Source of the DNA: Actinospineispora eucalypti | Lineage (GTDB): Bacteria > Actinomycetota > Actinomycetes > Mycobacteriales > Pseudonocardiaceae | Direction: 5' to 3' | NCBI GenBank assembly: GCA_014208095.1 | Contig: JACHMT010000005.1 | Span: forward strand, 868,001-932,000 | Length of the DNA: 64,000 nucleotides | Shown here: in pieces, positions 35,871 to 44,100 of the stretch | Numbering within the stretch: position 1 is the stretch's first letter | How the letters are laid out: each line of letters opens with the position of its first letter | Translations under genes and position numbers: made by a program | The notes under the pieces: generated by a model | Seen by the model: only the letters and a program-made list of their open reading frames with translations | Told to the model about the DNA's origin: nothing | Databases searched by the model: none

Positions 35871-36986
35871 ATGGCGGACGTCAGCCGGGAGTTCGTCGGG
35901 CTGGAGTCGCCGCTGGCGCCGAGGGCCGGGGCGGGTGGCCACCCGTGCCAGGGGCTCTACCACCGGCCGGCCGGGGCCTGGCCGCGCACGGCGGTGATCG
36001 CCTGCCACTACAACGTGGACTTCGCCGAGCACTACCTGGCCGAGCACCTGGCCCGGCGGGGCTACGGTTTCCTCGGCTGGAACACCCGGTTCCGGGGCAA
36101 CGAGGCCTACTTCCTGCTGGACCACGCGCTGGCCGAGATCGGGGTCGGGGTGCGCTGGCTGCGCGAGCGGGCCGGGGTGGAACGGGTGGTGCTGCTGGGC
36201 AACTCCGGCGGCGGGTCGCTGATGGCCGCCTACCAGTCGCAGGCGGTGGCGCCGAACGTCACTCCGTCCGGCGACCGGGCGGCGGAGGCCATCGCGGAGC
36301 TGGCGCCGGGGGACTTCTACGTCTCCCTGGCCGCGCACCCCGGCCGGCCCGACGTGCTCACCGCGTGGCTGGACCCGTCGGTCACCGACGAGGCCGACCC
36401 GCTGTCCGTGGACCCGGCGCTGGACCCCTACGACCCGGCCAACGGCCCGCCGTTCGACGCCGGCTTCCAGGCCGCGTACCGGGCCGCGCAGCTGGCCCGC
36501 AACCACCGGATCACCGACTGGGCGGAACGGCGGCTGGCCGCGCTGCGCGGCGGCCGGGCGGCCGACCGGCTGTTCCACACCTACCGGTCCTGGGCCGACC
36601 TGAGGATGATCGACCCGGCCATCGAGCCCTCGTCCCGGCCCCCGGGACGCTGCTACGCCGGCGACCCGAAGGCGGCCAACTACGGGGTGTTCGGCATCGG
36701 CATGCAGTCCACCCTGCGCACCTGGCTGTCCATGTGGGGCATGCGCACCTCGCAGTGCCGGGCCGCACCGCACCTGGCCCGGATCACCCTGCCGGCGTTG
36801 GTCGTTCACGCCAACGGGGACAGCGGGGTGTACGAGAGTGACGCGCGCGGCATCCACGCGGGACTGGCCGGGGAGGACCGGGAGCTGCACCTGCTGGAGG
36901 GCGACCACTACTTCCGGCGCCCGGCCGGCGCCCGGGAGGAGCTGGCCGACCTGGTCGCCGGCTGGCTGGGCGCCCGGGGAGCCTGA
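35871..36986 (+). CDS. Alpha/beta hydrolase
   Basis: 371 aa. Nucleophile elbow LLGNSGGGSLM with Ser112; a late VVHANGDSGVY supplies the likely acid and EGDHYFRR the His of the triad, in the normal order. A lid-like insertion of about 150 residues (roughly 125-275) is rich in Asp, Ala and Pro. No signal peptide, so cytoplasmic. It is 7 nt downstream of the VOC gene, and the two probably act in one pathway: VOC cleavage followed by hydrolysis, as in meta-cleavage routes, is one possible reading. Substrate unknown. Confidence 0.82.
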   Translation: MADVSREFVGLESPLAPRAGAGGHPCQGLYHRPAGAWPRTAVIACHYNVDFAEHYLAEHLARRGYGFLGWNTRFRGNEAYFLLDHALAEIGVGVRWLRERAGVERVVLLGNSGGGSLMAAYQSQAVAPNVTPSGDRAAEAIAELAPGDFYVSLAAHPGRPDVLTAWLDPSVTDEADPLSVDPALDPYDPANGPPFDAGFQAAYRAAQLARNHRITDWAERRLAALRGGRAADRLFHTYRSWADLRMIDPAIEPSSRPPGRCYAGDPKAANYGVFGIGMQSTLRTWLSMWGMRTSQCRAAPHLARITLPALVVHANGDSGVYESDARGIHAGLAGEDRELHLLEGDHYFRRPAGAREELADLVAGWLGARGA

Positions 36987-37152
36987 GCGGGTGCTCAGAC
37001 CGGTCGCCGCTGGTCGAGCGGTGCGGACCGGCCTTACCTGAGCCGTTATCACTATTTGCTGTCAGTTTCCTGTGCGATCGTGCCACGCTTGCCCCGACCC
37101 GCGACCGTGCCGACTGGTTGGGGCGACCAGATGGGTGATCAGCGCTGTGCGA

Positions 37153-38430
37153 ATGAGCGAGACCGTGCCCGGGCCCCGGGTCGGACCGGCGCGCCCGATG
37201 CCCCGGCTGGGTGACAGCTGGTCCGATCTGGCGGTGCGCTCCGGGTTGCTGGTGGCGCGGCTGTCCCGCTCGCTCGGCCTCGGCGACGGCTCGAACGTCG
37301 GTGGCCGCGTGAGCCTGGCGCTGCATCCCGGCGCCCTGGGCCGGCTGGCCCAGGGCCGGCGGGTGGTGCTGGTCTCCGGCACCAACGGGAAGACCACGAC
37401 CAGCCACCTGCTGGCCGAGGCGCTGGGCACCCTGGGCGAGGTCGCGCACAACGCCTCCGGCTCCAACATGGCCGAGGGCGTCGCCGCCGCGCTGGCCACC
37501 GCTCGCGACGCGGACCGGGCGGTGATGGAGGTGGACGAGCTGCACCTGGCCCGGGTGGCCAGGCAGTCCCACCCGGTGCTGATCGTGCTGCTCAACCTGA
37601 CCCGGGACCAGCTGGACCGGGCGGCCGAGGTGCGGCGCACCGCCGCCGCGGTCGGCCGGGCGCTGGCCGAGCTGCCGCACACCACCGTGCTGGCCAACGT
37701 GGACGACCCGATGACGGTGTGGGCGGCCGGCCACGCCGCCGGGCCGGTGGTCTGGGTGGCGGCGGACACCGGTTGGCGGGCCGACTCGATGACCTGCCCC
37801 CGGTGCGGCCGGCCGCTGGCCGAACGGCGGTCCGCGTGGCGCTGCTCCTGCGGCCTGGCCCGCCCGGAGCCGGACTGGCGGCTGGCCGGGTCGGTGGCCA
37901 TCGGGCAGGACTCGGCCACTCCGCTGACGCTGAACCTGCCCGGCCCGGTGAACCGGGCGAACGCGCTGATGGCGCTGGCCGCCGCCCGCCACGAGGGCGT
38001 GGAGCCGGTGCGGGCCGCCGCCGCGATGGGCCGGGTGGAGCAGGTGGCCGGCCGGTACGCCACCTTCGACGTCGGCCCGCACCGGCTGCGCCTGCTCCTG
38101 GCCAAGAACCCCGCCGGCTGGGCGGCCACGCTGGGCATGCTCCGTCCCGGCCGGCCGCTGGTGGTCGCGGTGAACGCGCGCGAGGCGGACGGCCGGGACA
38201 CCTCCTGGCTGTGGGACGTGGACTTCGGCGCGCTGGCCGGCCGGCCGGTGGTGGCCAGCGGGGAGCGGGCCGCCGACATCGGGGTGCGGCTCAGCTACGC
38301 CGACCTGCCGCACCGGACCGAAGCGGACCCGCTGGCCGCGGTGGCCGGGCTGCCCGCCGGGGAGGTGGACGTGGTGGCCAACTACACCGCCTTCTTCACC
38401 CTGCGCCGTCGCCTGGCGGCGCGGGCATGA
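37153..38430 (+). CDS. murT: Lipid II isoglutaminyl synthase, MurT subunit
   Basis: 425-aa Mur-ligase-like subunit that, with GatD, amidates the alpha-carboxyl of D-glutamate in lipid II. P-loop VVLVSGTNGKTTTSHLL near residue 75, the central-domain VDELHLARVARQSHP and NLTRDQLDR, a Cys4 zinc ribbon (CPRCGRPLAERRSAWRCSC, about 217-235) specific to MurT, and the C-terminal DUF1727 domain with DTSWLWDVDF containing the catalytic aspartate. ATG 37153 is the best start; in-frame codons to 37072 are also open. ATGA overlap with gatD (38427-38430) confirms the pair. Confidence 0.93.
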   Translation: MSETVPGPRVGPARPMPRLGDSWSDLAVRSGLLVARLSRSLGLGDGSNVGGRVSLALHPGALGRLAQGRRVVLVSGTNGKTTTSHLLAEALGTLGEVAHNASGSNMAEGVAAALATARDADRAVMEVDELHLARVARQSHPVLIVLLNLTRDQLDRAAEVRRTAAAVGRALAELPHTTVLANVDDPMTVWAAGHAAGPVVWVAADTGWRADSMTCPRCGRPLAERRSAWRCSCGLARPEPDWRLAGSVAIGQDSATPLTLNLPGPVNRANALMALAAARHEGVEPVRAAAAMGRVEQVAGRYATFDVGPHRLRLLLAKNPAGWAATLGMLRPGRPLVVAVNAREADGRDTSWLWDVDFGALAGRPVVASGERAADIGVRLSYADLPHRTEADPLAAVAGLPAGEVDVVANYTAFFTLRRRLAARA

Positions 38431-39143
38431 CCCTGGACTCGTCGGTGCGCATCGGGCTGCTGCTGCCGGATGTGCTCGGTACCTACGCCGACGGCGGGAA
38501 CGCCACCGTGCTGGCGCAGCGCCTGCGCTGGCGGGGCGTGCCCGCCGAGGTGCTGTCCTGCCCGGCGAGCGAGGAACCGCCGACCGGCTGCGAGATCTAC
38601 CTGCTCGGCGGCGGCGAGGACGCGGCGCAGCTGTTCGCCGCCGACTGGCTGCGCGAGCGCCCGGCGCTGTGCCGCGCGCTGGCCGGGCCGGCGGTGACGC
38701 TGGCGGTGTGCGCCGGGCTGCAGATTCTCGGGCACACGCTGACCGACGCGGCGGGGCAACCCCGGCCCGGGGCCGGCCTGCTCGACCTGGCCACCCGCCC
38801 CAGGGCCGGCCGGGCGACCGGCGAGATCACCACGGAATGCCTGCTGCCCGGGGTCGGCCGGCTGAGCGGGTTCGAGAACCACCGGGGCGTGACCACCCTC
38901 GGACCCGACGCCCGGCCGCTCGGCCGGGTGCTGCGCGGGGTGGGCAACGGGGACCGGGGCCGGTGGGGCCGGGGCGGCGAGGGTGCCCGGGCCGGCCGGA
39001 TCTTCGGCACCTACCTGCACGGTCCGGTGCTCGCCCGCAACCCGGCGCTGGCCGACCACCTGCTGACCCTGGCCACCGGCTCGGAGCTGGCCGAGCTGGA
39101 GGTGGCGGACCAGGCCGCGCTGCGCCGGCAGTACCTGGGCTAA
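38427..39143 (+). CDS. gatD: Lipid II isoglutaminyl synthase, glutaminase subunit GatD
   Basis: 238-aa class I (CobB/CobQ-like) glutamine amidotransferase that releases ammonia for MurT. Nucleophile Cys in LAVCAGLQILG near residue 94 and His in GTYLHGPVLARNP near 190; ELTTECLLPG-like EITTECLLPGVGRLSGFENH is the family's substrate-interface stretch. Length and motifs agree with GatD of Gram-positive bacteria. A short glycine/arginine-rich loop (RGVGNGDRGRWGRGGEGARAG, about 170-190) is longer than usual. Start ATG 38427 overlaps the murT stop. Cytoplasmic face of the membrane. Confidence 0.93.
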   Translation: MTLDSSVRIGLLLPDVLGTYADGGNATVLAQRLRWRGVPAEVLSCPASEEPPTGCEIYLLGGGEDAAQLFAADWLRERPALCRALAGPAVTLAVCAGLQILGHTLTDAAGQPRPGAGLLDLATRPRAGRATGEITTECLLPGVGRLSGFENHRGVTTLGPDARPLGRVLRGVGNGDRGRWGRGGEGARAGRIFGTYLHGPVLARNPALADHLLTLATGSELAELEVADQAALRRQYLG

Positions 39144-39229
39144 TCTGGACGGGTTCGCGCGGTTCGGCGCGTGGACCCGGACGAGAGCGCTGCCGTACCC
39201 GGCCGAGCAAAGACGGCGCGCGCCATCTG

Positions 39230-39478
39230 ATGAACCTTCTGGACGTCGTTGAACTCGCCGGCTCGCTGCTCATCCTGACCGCCTTCGCGGCCGGCCAGAT
39301 GGGCCGGCTGGACTCGCGCTCGCCGACCTACCTCACGCTGAACCTGGTGGGCTCGGCCGCGCTCGCGGTGATCGCGCTGCTGCACCACTCGTGGGGTTTC
39401 CTGCTGCTGGAGGGCACCTGGGCGGTGGTGTCGGCGGTCTCCCTGGCGCTGCTGCTCGGCCGGCGGGTGCGCGCGTAG
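39230..39478 (+). CDS. Small membrane protein (CBU_0592-like)
   Basis: 82 aa with three hydrophobic segments (about 6-22, 35-50, 55-76). LLDVVELAGSLLILTAFAAGQ and YLTLNLVGSAALAVIALLHHSWGFLLLEGTWAVVS match the small CBU_0592-type family of unknown function, split here across the loop at 25-32. ATG 39230. It follows gatD by 86 nt without a clear ribosome site (only CGCGCGCCATCTG before it), so translation efficiency is uncertain. A strong hairpin lies 19 nt after the stop. Confidence 0.75.
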   Translation: MNLLDVVELAGSLLILTAFAAGQMGRLDSRSPTYLTLNLVGSAALAVIALLHHSWGFLLLEGTWAVVSAVSLALLLGRRVRA

Positions 39479-39497
39479 CCCGGGACCCCGGAAAATG

Positions 39498-39527
39498 CGA
39501 ACGGCCGGCCCCCCGGCCGGCCGTTCG
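39498..39527. terminator. Bidirectional terminator hairpin
   Basis: CGAACGGCCGGCC (39498-39510) pairs perfectly over 13 bp with 39515-39527 around a CCCC loop. It lies between the convergent membrane protein and IniB-like genes. Confidence 0.85.
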
Positions 39528-39541
39528 GGTCACCCGTGCGC

Positions 39542-40405
39542 TCAGTGGTGCACGTCGTAGTCGTGGCTGTCCGAGAACCGGTCGCTGTTGTGCGACTCGT
39601 AGTCCTCGTGGCTGTCCACGCTCGAGTGGTCCTCGTAGTCGCTGCGTGAGCTGTTGTCGTGGTGGGTCTGGTCGGCGTAGTTGTCGGCGTAGCCGTGGTC
39701 GCCGGCCGCGTTCACCGAGGTGTCCCCGTCGCCCGAGTTGTGCACCCGGGTGAGGGTGTCGTCGTCCGAGCTGTGCCCGTAGGAGTCCGCGCCGGCGGAC
39801 AGGGCGCTGCCGTCCCCGCCGTGGAAGCGCCCGATGTGCGAGCCGGCCGCGTCCCCGGAGCCGAACGCCGTGGAGTTGTCCCCGCCGGTCACGGCCTCGT
39901 TGTTGTGCCCGGAGATGTTGCGGTAGCCGGAGGTGACGGTGCTGTCGGTGAGGTCGCCGCCGGTGGCCACCGACTCGTCCCCGGAGGCGACGACCGGGTC
40001 GTTGTCCAGGGTCTGGTTGAAGTCGCCGTGGTCGTGCCAGTCGTTCCAGTCGTCGTGCCAGTGGTGGTCCCGGCCGTCGCGGGTCTCGATGTCCTGGTGG
40101 ACCGAGTTGTCCAGGTCGGTGTCGCTGTCGAACGCGTTCCGGTTGTCGTTGAAGTAGCCGCGCAGGTAGTGCGAGCCGTCCTGGTCGCCGTTGCTCTGCC
40201 AGTGCTTGGGTGCCGGATAGTGGAGCCCGTTGCCGAGATGCGCGCCGTTGTCCGCGATCAGGTTCAGCGCATCGTGCACATCGGCGCTGGACAGATGGTC
40301 GAACCCGTGTTCCTTGGCGTATTGGTTCGGGTGCTCCAGAAACGCATCGCGCGCATCCGTGTCGCGCATCAGGTGCTCGATCCAGTCCAACAATGGTGTG
40401 GCCAT
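39542..40405 (-). CDS. IniB N-terminal-domain protein with Asp/His/Ser-rich repetitive tail
   Basis: 287 aa. Residues 1-50 (LLDWIEHLMRDTDARDAFLEHP, then HLSSADVHDALNLI) match the IniB N-terminal helical module seen in mycobacterial IniB and Pseudonocardiales relatives. The rest is low complexity: an acidic His/Trp/Asp cluster around 110-130 (HHWHDDWNDWHDHGDF), then a Gly/Asn/Ser/Ala region (about 138-200) with short repeats such as GDNSTAFGSGDAAGS and SVATGGDLTDS that resemble beta-roll or YadA-head turns, and a Ser/Asp/His/Tyr tail ending YDVHH. No Cys and almost no Lys after the N-domain. No signal peptide or membrane helix. IniA/IniC dynamin-like partners are not nearby. Function unknown. 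Confidence 0.72.
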   Translation of the reverse strand: MATPLLDWIEHLMRDTDARDAFLEHPNQYAKEHGFDHLSSADVHDALNLIADNGAHLGNGLHYPAPKHWQSNGDQDGSHYLRGYFNDNRNAFDSDTDLDNSVHQDIETRDGRDHHWHDDWNDWHDHGDFNQTLDNDPVVASGDESVATGGDLTDSTVTSGYRNISGHNNEAVTGGDNSTAFGSGDAAGSHIGRFHGGDGSALSAGADSYGHSSDDDTLTRVHNSGDGDTSVNAAGDHGYADNYADQTHHDNSSRSDYEDHSSVDSHEDYESHNSDRFSDSHDYDVHH

Positions 40406-40932
40406 GATCGATCAGATCCTTCCAACAAGTCGAAACCGCAAGCCCAGCAGCCACTATGACCCCACTGGCCCCAGTGACATCGAAAACGCGCCGACTTCGG
40501 CTCGACACGCATCCCCTTTACCGCATTAGGGGTATGACGGAAGAATTGAGTGCACGACATTCAGTAACGGGTTCTAATGATTCGTTTCCGGTGACGGTCT
40601 ATGCATTTTAGGAACATATCGGGTGCTCGTACCTTTGGTCTCGGCGCGGGTTTGTCTCGGGCTGAGACGGCGCCGGCCGGGTGGCCTGCCGCGGCTCGGG
40701 TGCGGCCCGTTGCGTCGGCCCCCGTCGCGGCCGGCCGGCCCCCGGTTTCATGGTCATCAGGACATGGCGGCCGTTCCGCGGGCCTCCAAGCGACCACCAT
40801 GCCCTGATGACCATGAAAGCACGGCCCGGGTGATCCAACGCCGGCGTCGACCATCACGCAAGGGCTGCGGACCCCCTTGCCGGTGGGGTCGCTGTTTCTG
40901 GCGGTCAAGCTGGGGTTAGGGCCTCCGAGCGG
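40406..40932. other. 527-nt gap with a long hairpin and an R1-like segment
   Basis: No credible gene. A 22-bp inverted repeat pairs 40746-40767 with 40797-40818 at 21 of 22 positions (TTTCATGGTCATCAGG core) around a 29-nt loop. The segment 40640-40720 resembles R1 arms at its end (CTGCCGCGGCTCGGGTGCGG then CCCGTTGCGT). A 14-bp dyad CACTGGCCCCAGTG (40463-40476) lies 58 nt upstream of the IniB-like start and may be its operator. The region 40500-40620 is AT-richer and could hold that gene's promoter. Confidence 0.55.
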
Positions 40933-41562
40933 TCAGAAGCCGACGCTCACACAGGCGGCCCGGGCGCCCGCGGTGCCGGCCTTGCCGGGCGCGGTCTGGG
41001 TGGTCTCCGAGTGGATCACCACCGAGGCGGCGCGGGCGTTGGTGAACACCCACGGCACGGTGGTGGAGATGGTGGCGTTGCCCTGGGCGTCGGTCCGGAA
41101 GTCCAGCCAGATCTCGTTGGCCGGGTTGGCGTAGTTCGGGTCCACCGAAGGCTTCACCGGGTCCGCCTGGTGCTGGAAGTGCGGGCCGGCGTCGTCGCCC
41201 TTGGGGCCGCAGGGCTTGGCGTGGGCGTGCGCACCGTAGGCGCGGTTGGGCACCAGGCCGCGCACGTTCAGCGTGACCGTGGTGGAGCCCTCGTACACGT
41301 ACTCGCCGACCAGCACCTTGGCGCCGTCCGGCACCAGCGCCTTGTCGTAGTTGGTCGCCGCGTCGTCCTTGCCGAAGCTGACGCCAACCACCGCCTGGCC
41401 CGGGTTGCTCGCCCCGGACGGCGCCTGCGCGCCGTGCGACTCGTTGTGCGGCTGGTTGGAGGGCTGCTGGTCGCCGGTGCCGCAGGCCGCGGTGGCGACG
41501 AGCACCAGACCGGCGAGGCCGAGGGCGGCGAAATGACGACTCAGGTAGTTGTGCGGACGCAT
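40933..41562 (-). CDS. Cu/Zn superoxide dismutase-like lipoprotein
   Basis: 209 aa. Signal peptide with Leu/Ala core ending in a lipobox (LVATAAC, Cys about 27), then a 30-residue Pro/Gln/Ser linker and a SodC-like beta-barrel. Metal-site features: HAHAKPCG (two His), AGPHFQH, an Asp in LDFRTD, and VVIHSE; GTAGARAAC near the end matches the SOD active-site arginine and disulfide cysteine. The metal loop between PHFQH and LDFRTD is altered compared with classical SodC, so activity is uncertain. It should sit on the outer face of the membrane. ATG 41562 chosen; the longer frame to 41616 has no signal-peptide sense. Confidence 0.78.
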   Translation of the reverse strand: MRPHNYLSRHFAALGLAGLVLVATAACGTGDQQPSNQPHNESHGAQAPSGASNPGQAVVGVSFGKDDAATNYDKALVPDGAKVLVGEYVYEGSTTVTLNVRGLVPNRAYGAHAHAKPCGPKGDDAGPHFQHQADPVKPSVDPNYANPANEIWLDFRTDAQGNATISTTVPWVFTNARAASVVIHSETTQTAPGKAGTAGARAACVSVGF

Positions 41563-41647
41563 AGGCACATCATCTAAGTGCCGCAACCTCGCGCTCGTGT
41601 TCTTATCCGAATCCACCGGATCGGGTCATGTGACTTGACGGCGGGGC

Positions 41648-41686
41648 ATCGATCCGGCACCGAAACACGATTGATGCCGGATCGAT
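41648..41686 (-). terminator. Hairpin after the amidase gene
   Basis: ATCGATCCGGCA (41648-41659) pairs perfectly with TGCCGGATCGAT (41675-41686), 12 bp with a 15-nt loop, starting 17 nt after the amidase stop on the minus strand. Confidence 0.75.
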
Positions 41687-41702
41687 CACCCACAGTTCGG
41701 TC

Positions 41703-43226
41703 TCAGCCGGTCGGAGGAGACGGGAAACCTCCGACCGCCTCCTCGTACGCGTGCGCCACCTGGAGCACCCGCGCGTCGTCGAAATGCTTCCCGATCAGCA
41801 TCAACCCGGCCGGCAGGCCGTCCACCAGCTCGGTGGGCACGCTGATCGCCGGGTGCCCGCTGACATCGAACGGCGCGGTGTTGCCGATCATGGACAACGC
41901 GCGCGGGGCGTAGTCCTCCAGCGGCGCGTCCAGCGGCAGCAGTTCCTGCGCGGTGAACGGCAGGGTCGGCATGGCCAGCAGGTCGTAGGAGTCCAGTGCC
42001 TGGTCGTAGGCCTTGCGCACCTCGAAGACCAGGTTCCGGGCCATCGCGTAGTGCTTGCCCAGGCCGACCTCGAACCCGTGCCGGCCGGTCAGCCCGACCA
42101 GCTTGACCGTCTTGGACAGGTCGGCGGCCCGCTCCCGCCGGCGCCGGCCGTAGTGGTCGATCAGCTCCGGGTCGTAGAGGCCCTGGGAGTTCATGCCGAA
42201 CGCGTTGCCGTCGATCATCTGGAACGCGCCGCCCTCGGTGATCACCACGTTCCACACCGCGAACGCGTCGACGTGCCAGGGGATGGACACCTCCTCGGCG
42301 GTGACGCCCCGGCCCCGCAGTACCTCGATCGCGTTGCGCACCGCGGCGTCCACCGCCGGGTCGGACACCGCCGTGCCGAAGCCCTCCCGGACGATCCCCA
42401 CCCGGATTCCGGCTACTGGTCGGTCCAGGGCGGCCAGGTAGTCCACCTCGGGCAGCACCGACGGCTGGCGGGGGTCCAGCCCGTCCACCCCGGCCATCAC
42501 GTTCAGCATCAGCGCCGCGTCGGCCACCGTGCGGGTGATCGGGCCGAGGTGGTCCACGGTCTGTTCGATGGGGAACGCCCCGGTGTACGGCACCAGGCCG
42601 TGCGTCGGCTTGTGCCCCACCGTGCCGCTGAACGAGCTCGGGATGCGCACCGAGCCGCCCTGGTCACCGCCGGTGGCCATGTCCACCACGCCGGCCGCGA
42701 CCAGCGCCGCGCTGCCGCTGGACGACCCGCCGGCGTTGCGCGTGGTGTCCCACGGGTTGCGCACCGGCCCCGGCCTAGAGGTGAAGCTGGCGCCGGAGAA
42801 GCACAGGTCCTCACAGACCGCCTTGCCGCTGATGGTGGCGCCGGCGGCGAGCAGCCGGGTGATCACCGTGGCGTCCCGGAGCGGGGTGAACCCCTTCACC
42901 GTGGCCGACCCGTTCATCATCGGCACCCCGGCGACGCAGGTGTTGTCCTTCACCGCCACGGTCCGCCCGGCCAGCGGGCCGGAGTCGGTCTCGGTGATCG
43001 AGGTGGTGACGTACCAGGCGCCGAGCGGGTTCTCCGTGGGCAGCTGCCAGGCGCGGTCCGGCGGCTTCGGAGCGGAGTCGGCGTAGAGCCGCTCCACGGT
43101 CGACCAGTGGTCCAGCGAGCCGGCGATCAGCGGGGCGTACTCGGTCAGTTCCGACTCGGTCAGTGCGAAGCCGTAGTGGTCGTTCAGGGCGGCTAGCTGG
43201 TCCGGGGTGGGCGGGGGGATGGACAC
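41703..43226 (-). CDS. Amidase-signature family amidase
   Basis: 507 aa hydrolase of carboxamides (or related C-N bonds) using the Ser-cisSer-Lys triad: Lys93 in TVAVKDNTCVAG, cis-Ser in GGSSSGSAALVAAG (about 166-178) and nucleophile Ser192 in GGDQGGSVRIPSS. An N-terminal helical domain (1-80) like that of the nitrile-hydratase-linked and Rhodococcus-type amidases is present. No signal peptide, so cytoplasmic. GTG 43226 has GGAGG 9 nt upstream. No nitrile hydratase genes adjoin; it appears monocistronic, divergent from the phosphopantetheinyl transferase. Substrate range cannot be read from sequence. Confidence 0.88.
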   Translation of the reverse strand: MSIPPPTPDQLAALNDHYGFALTESELTEYAPLIAGSLDHWSTVERLYADSAPKPPDRAWQLPTENPLGAWYVTTSITETDSGPLAGRTVAVKDNTCVAGVPMMNGSATVKGFTPLRDATVITRLLAAGATISGKAVCEDLCFSGASFTSRPGPVRNPWDTTRNAGGSSSGSAALVAAGVVDMATGGDQGGSVRIPSSFSGTVGHKPTHGLVPYTGAFPIEQTVDHLGPITRTVADAALMLNVMAGVDGLDPRQPSVLPEVDYLAALDRPVAGIRVGIVREGFGTAVSDPAVDAAVRNAIEVLRGRGVTAEEVSIPWHVDAFAVWNVVITEGGAFQMIDGNAFGMNSQGLYDPELIDHYGRRRRERAADLSKTVKLVGLTGRHGFEVGLGKHYAMARNLVFEVRKAYDQALDSYDLLAMPTLPFTAQELLPLDAPLEDYAPRALSMIGNTAPFDVSGHPAISVPTELVDGLPAGLMLIGKHFDDARVLQVAHAYEEAVGGFPSPPTG

Positions 43227-43385
43227 GGCGTGGCCTCCGTCTCGAAGTGAATGCTTGCGAATGAAAATATCCCGCTCGGGTGGCCGCCGATACCCCGGCG
43301 GGACGCGGGTTTGCGCCGTCGTGTCCCGCGACCGCCGAAGTGGGCGCACGCTCGGCGAGCGCGTTCCGCGCCGTATGCTCGGACC

Positions 43386-44057
43386 GTGCTTGCCGGTTCC
43401 CTGCTCGGTCGGATCCTGCCGGCGGAGGTGGTCGGCGTCGAGCTGCGGGGCGACGGCCCCTGCCCGGAGATGTTCCCCGAGGAAGCCGCCCAGGTGGCCA
43501 ACGCGGTGGCCAAGCGCCGGATGGACTACGCCTCGGCGCGGCACTGCGCGCGCAAGGCGCTGGCCGAGCTGGGCATCGCGCCGGTGCCGATCCTGTCCGG
43601 GTCGCGCCGCGAGCCGCTCTGGCCGGACGGCGTGGTGGGCAGCATGACCCACACCGCCGGGTACCGGGCGGCCGCCGTGGCCCGGTCCGGCCGGGTGCAC
43701 ACCGTGGGCATCGACGCGGAGCCGGACGGCCCGCTGCCCGACGAGGTGCTGCCGGCGGTGACCCTGGAGGACGAGCGGGCGCACCTGGCCGAGCTGGCCG
43801 CCGCCCGCCCGGACATTCACTGGGACAAGCTGCTGTTCTCGGCCAAGGAGTCGGTGTACAAGGCCTGGTACCCGCTGGCCCGGGCGTTCCTGGACTTCGA
43901 GCAGGCGCGGCTGCGCTTCGACCCGGAGGGCGGGGAGTTCACCGCCGAGCTGCTGGTGCCGGGCCCGGCGGTGGCCGGCCGGCGGCTGACCGGGTTCACC
44001 GGCCGCTGGCTGGTGGCGGACGGCCTGGTCATCACCGCGATCGCCCTACCGGGGTAA
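43386..44057 (+). CDS. 4'-phosphopantetheinyl transferase (Sfp/EntD-type)
   Basis: 223 aa. Transfers 4'-phosphopantetheine from CoA to carrier-protein serines of PKS, NRPS or fatty acid synthases. Family motifs: GSMTHTAGYRAAAVA, VGIDAEP (Mg-binding Asp and Glu) and FSAKESVYKAWYPL (Glu and Lys), in the correct order and spacing. The N-terminus (LLGRILPAEVVGVELRG) and length match the EntD-like group, as in actinomycete PptT. GTG 43386. There is no PKS/NRPS in the window, so it is probably a housekeeping or global PPTase. It is 43 nt upstream of the beta-helix lipoprotein gene. Confidence 0.92.
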   Translation: MLAGSLLGRILPAEVVGVELRGDGPCPEMFPEEAAQVANAVAKRRMDYASARHCARKALAELGIAPVPILSGSRREPLWPDGVVGSMTHTAGYRAAAVARSGRVHTVGIDAEPDGPLPDEVLPAVTLEDERAHLAELAAARPDIHWDKLLFSAKESVYKAWYPLARAFLDFEQARLRFDPEGGEFTAELLVPGPAVAGRRLTGFTGRWLVADGLVITAIALPG

Positions 44058-44100
44058 TCCGAATGTGCCGCGCTCACCGAGGCAACTACGCTGCCCCGAC

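Noticed and set aside
40561-40908. 115-aa minus-strand protein in the 527-nt gap
   Set aside because: It runs through the long hairpin and R1-like segment, has no ribosome site and an Arg/Pro-rich shadow composition.
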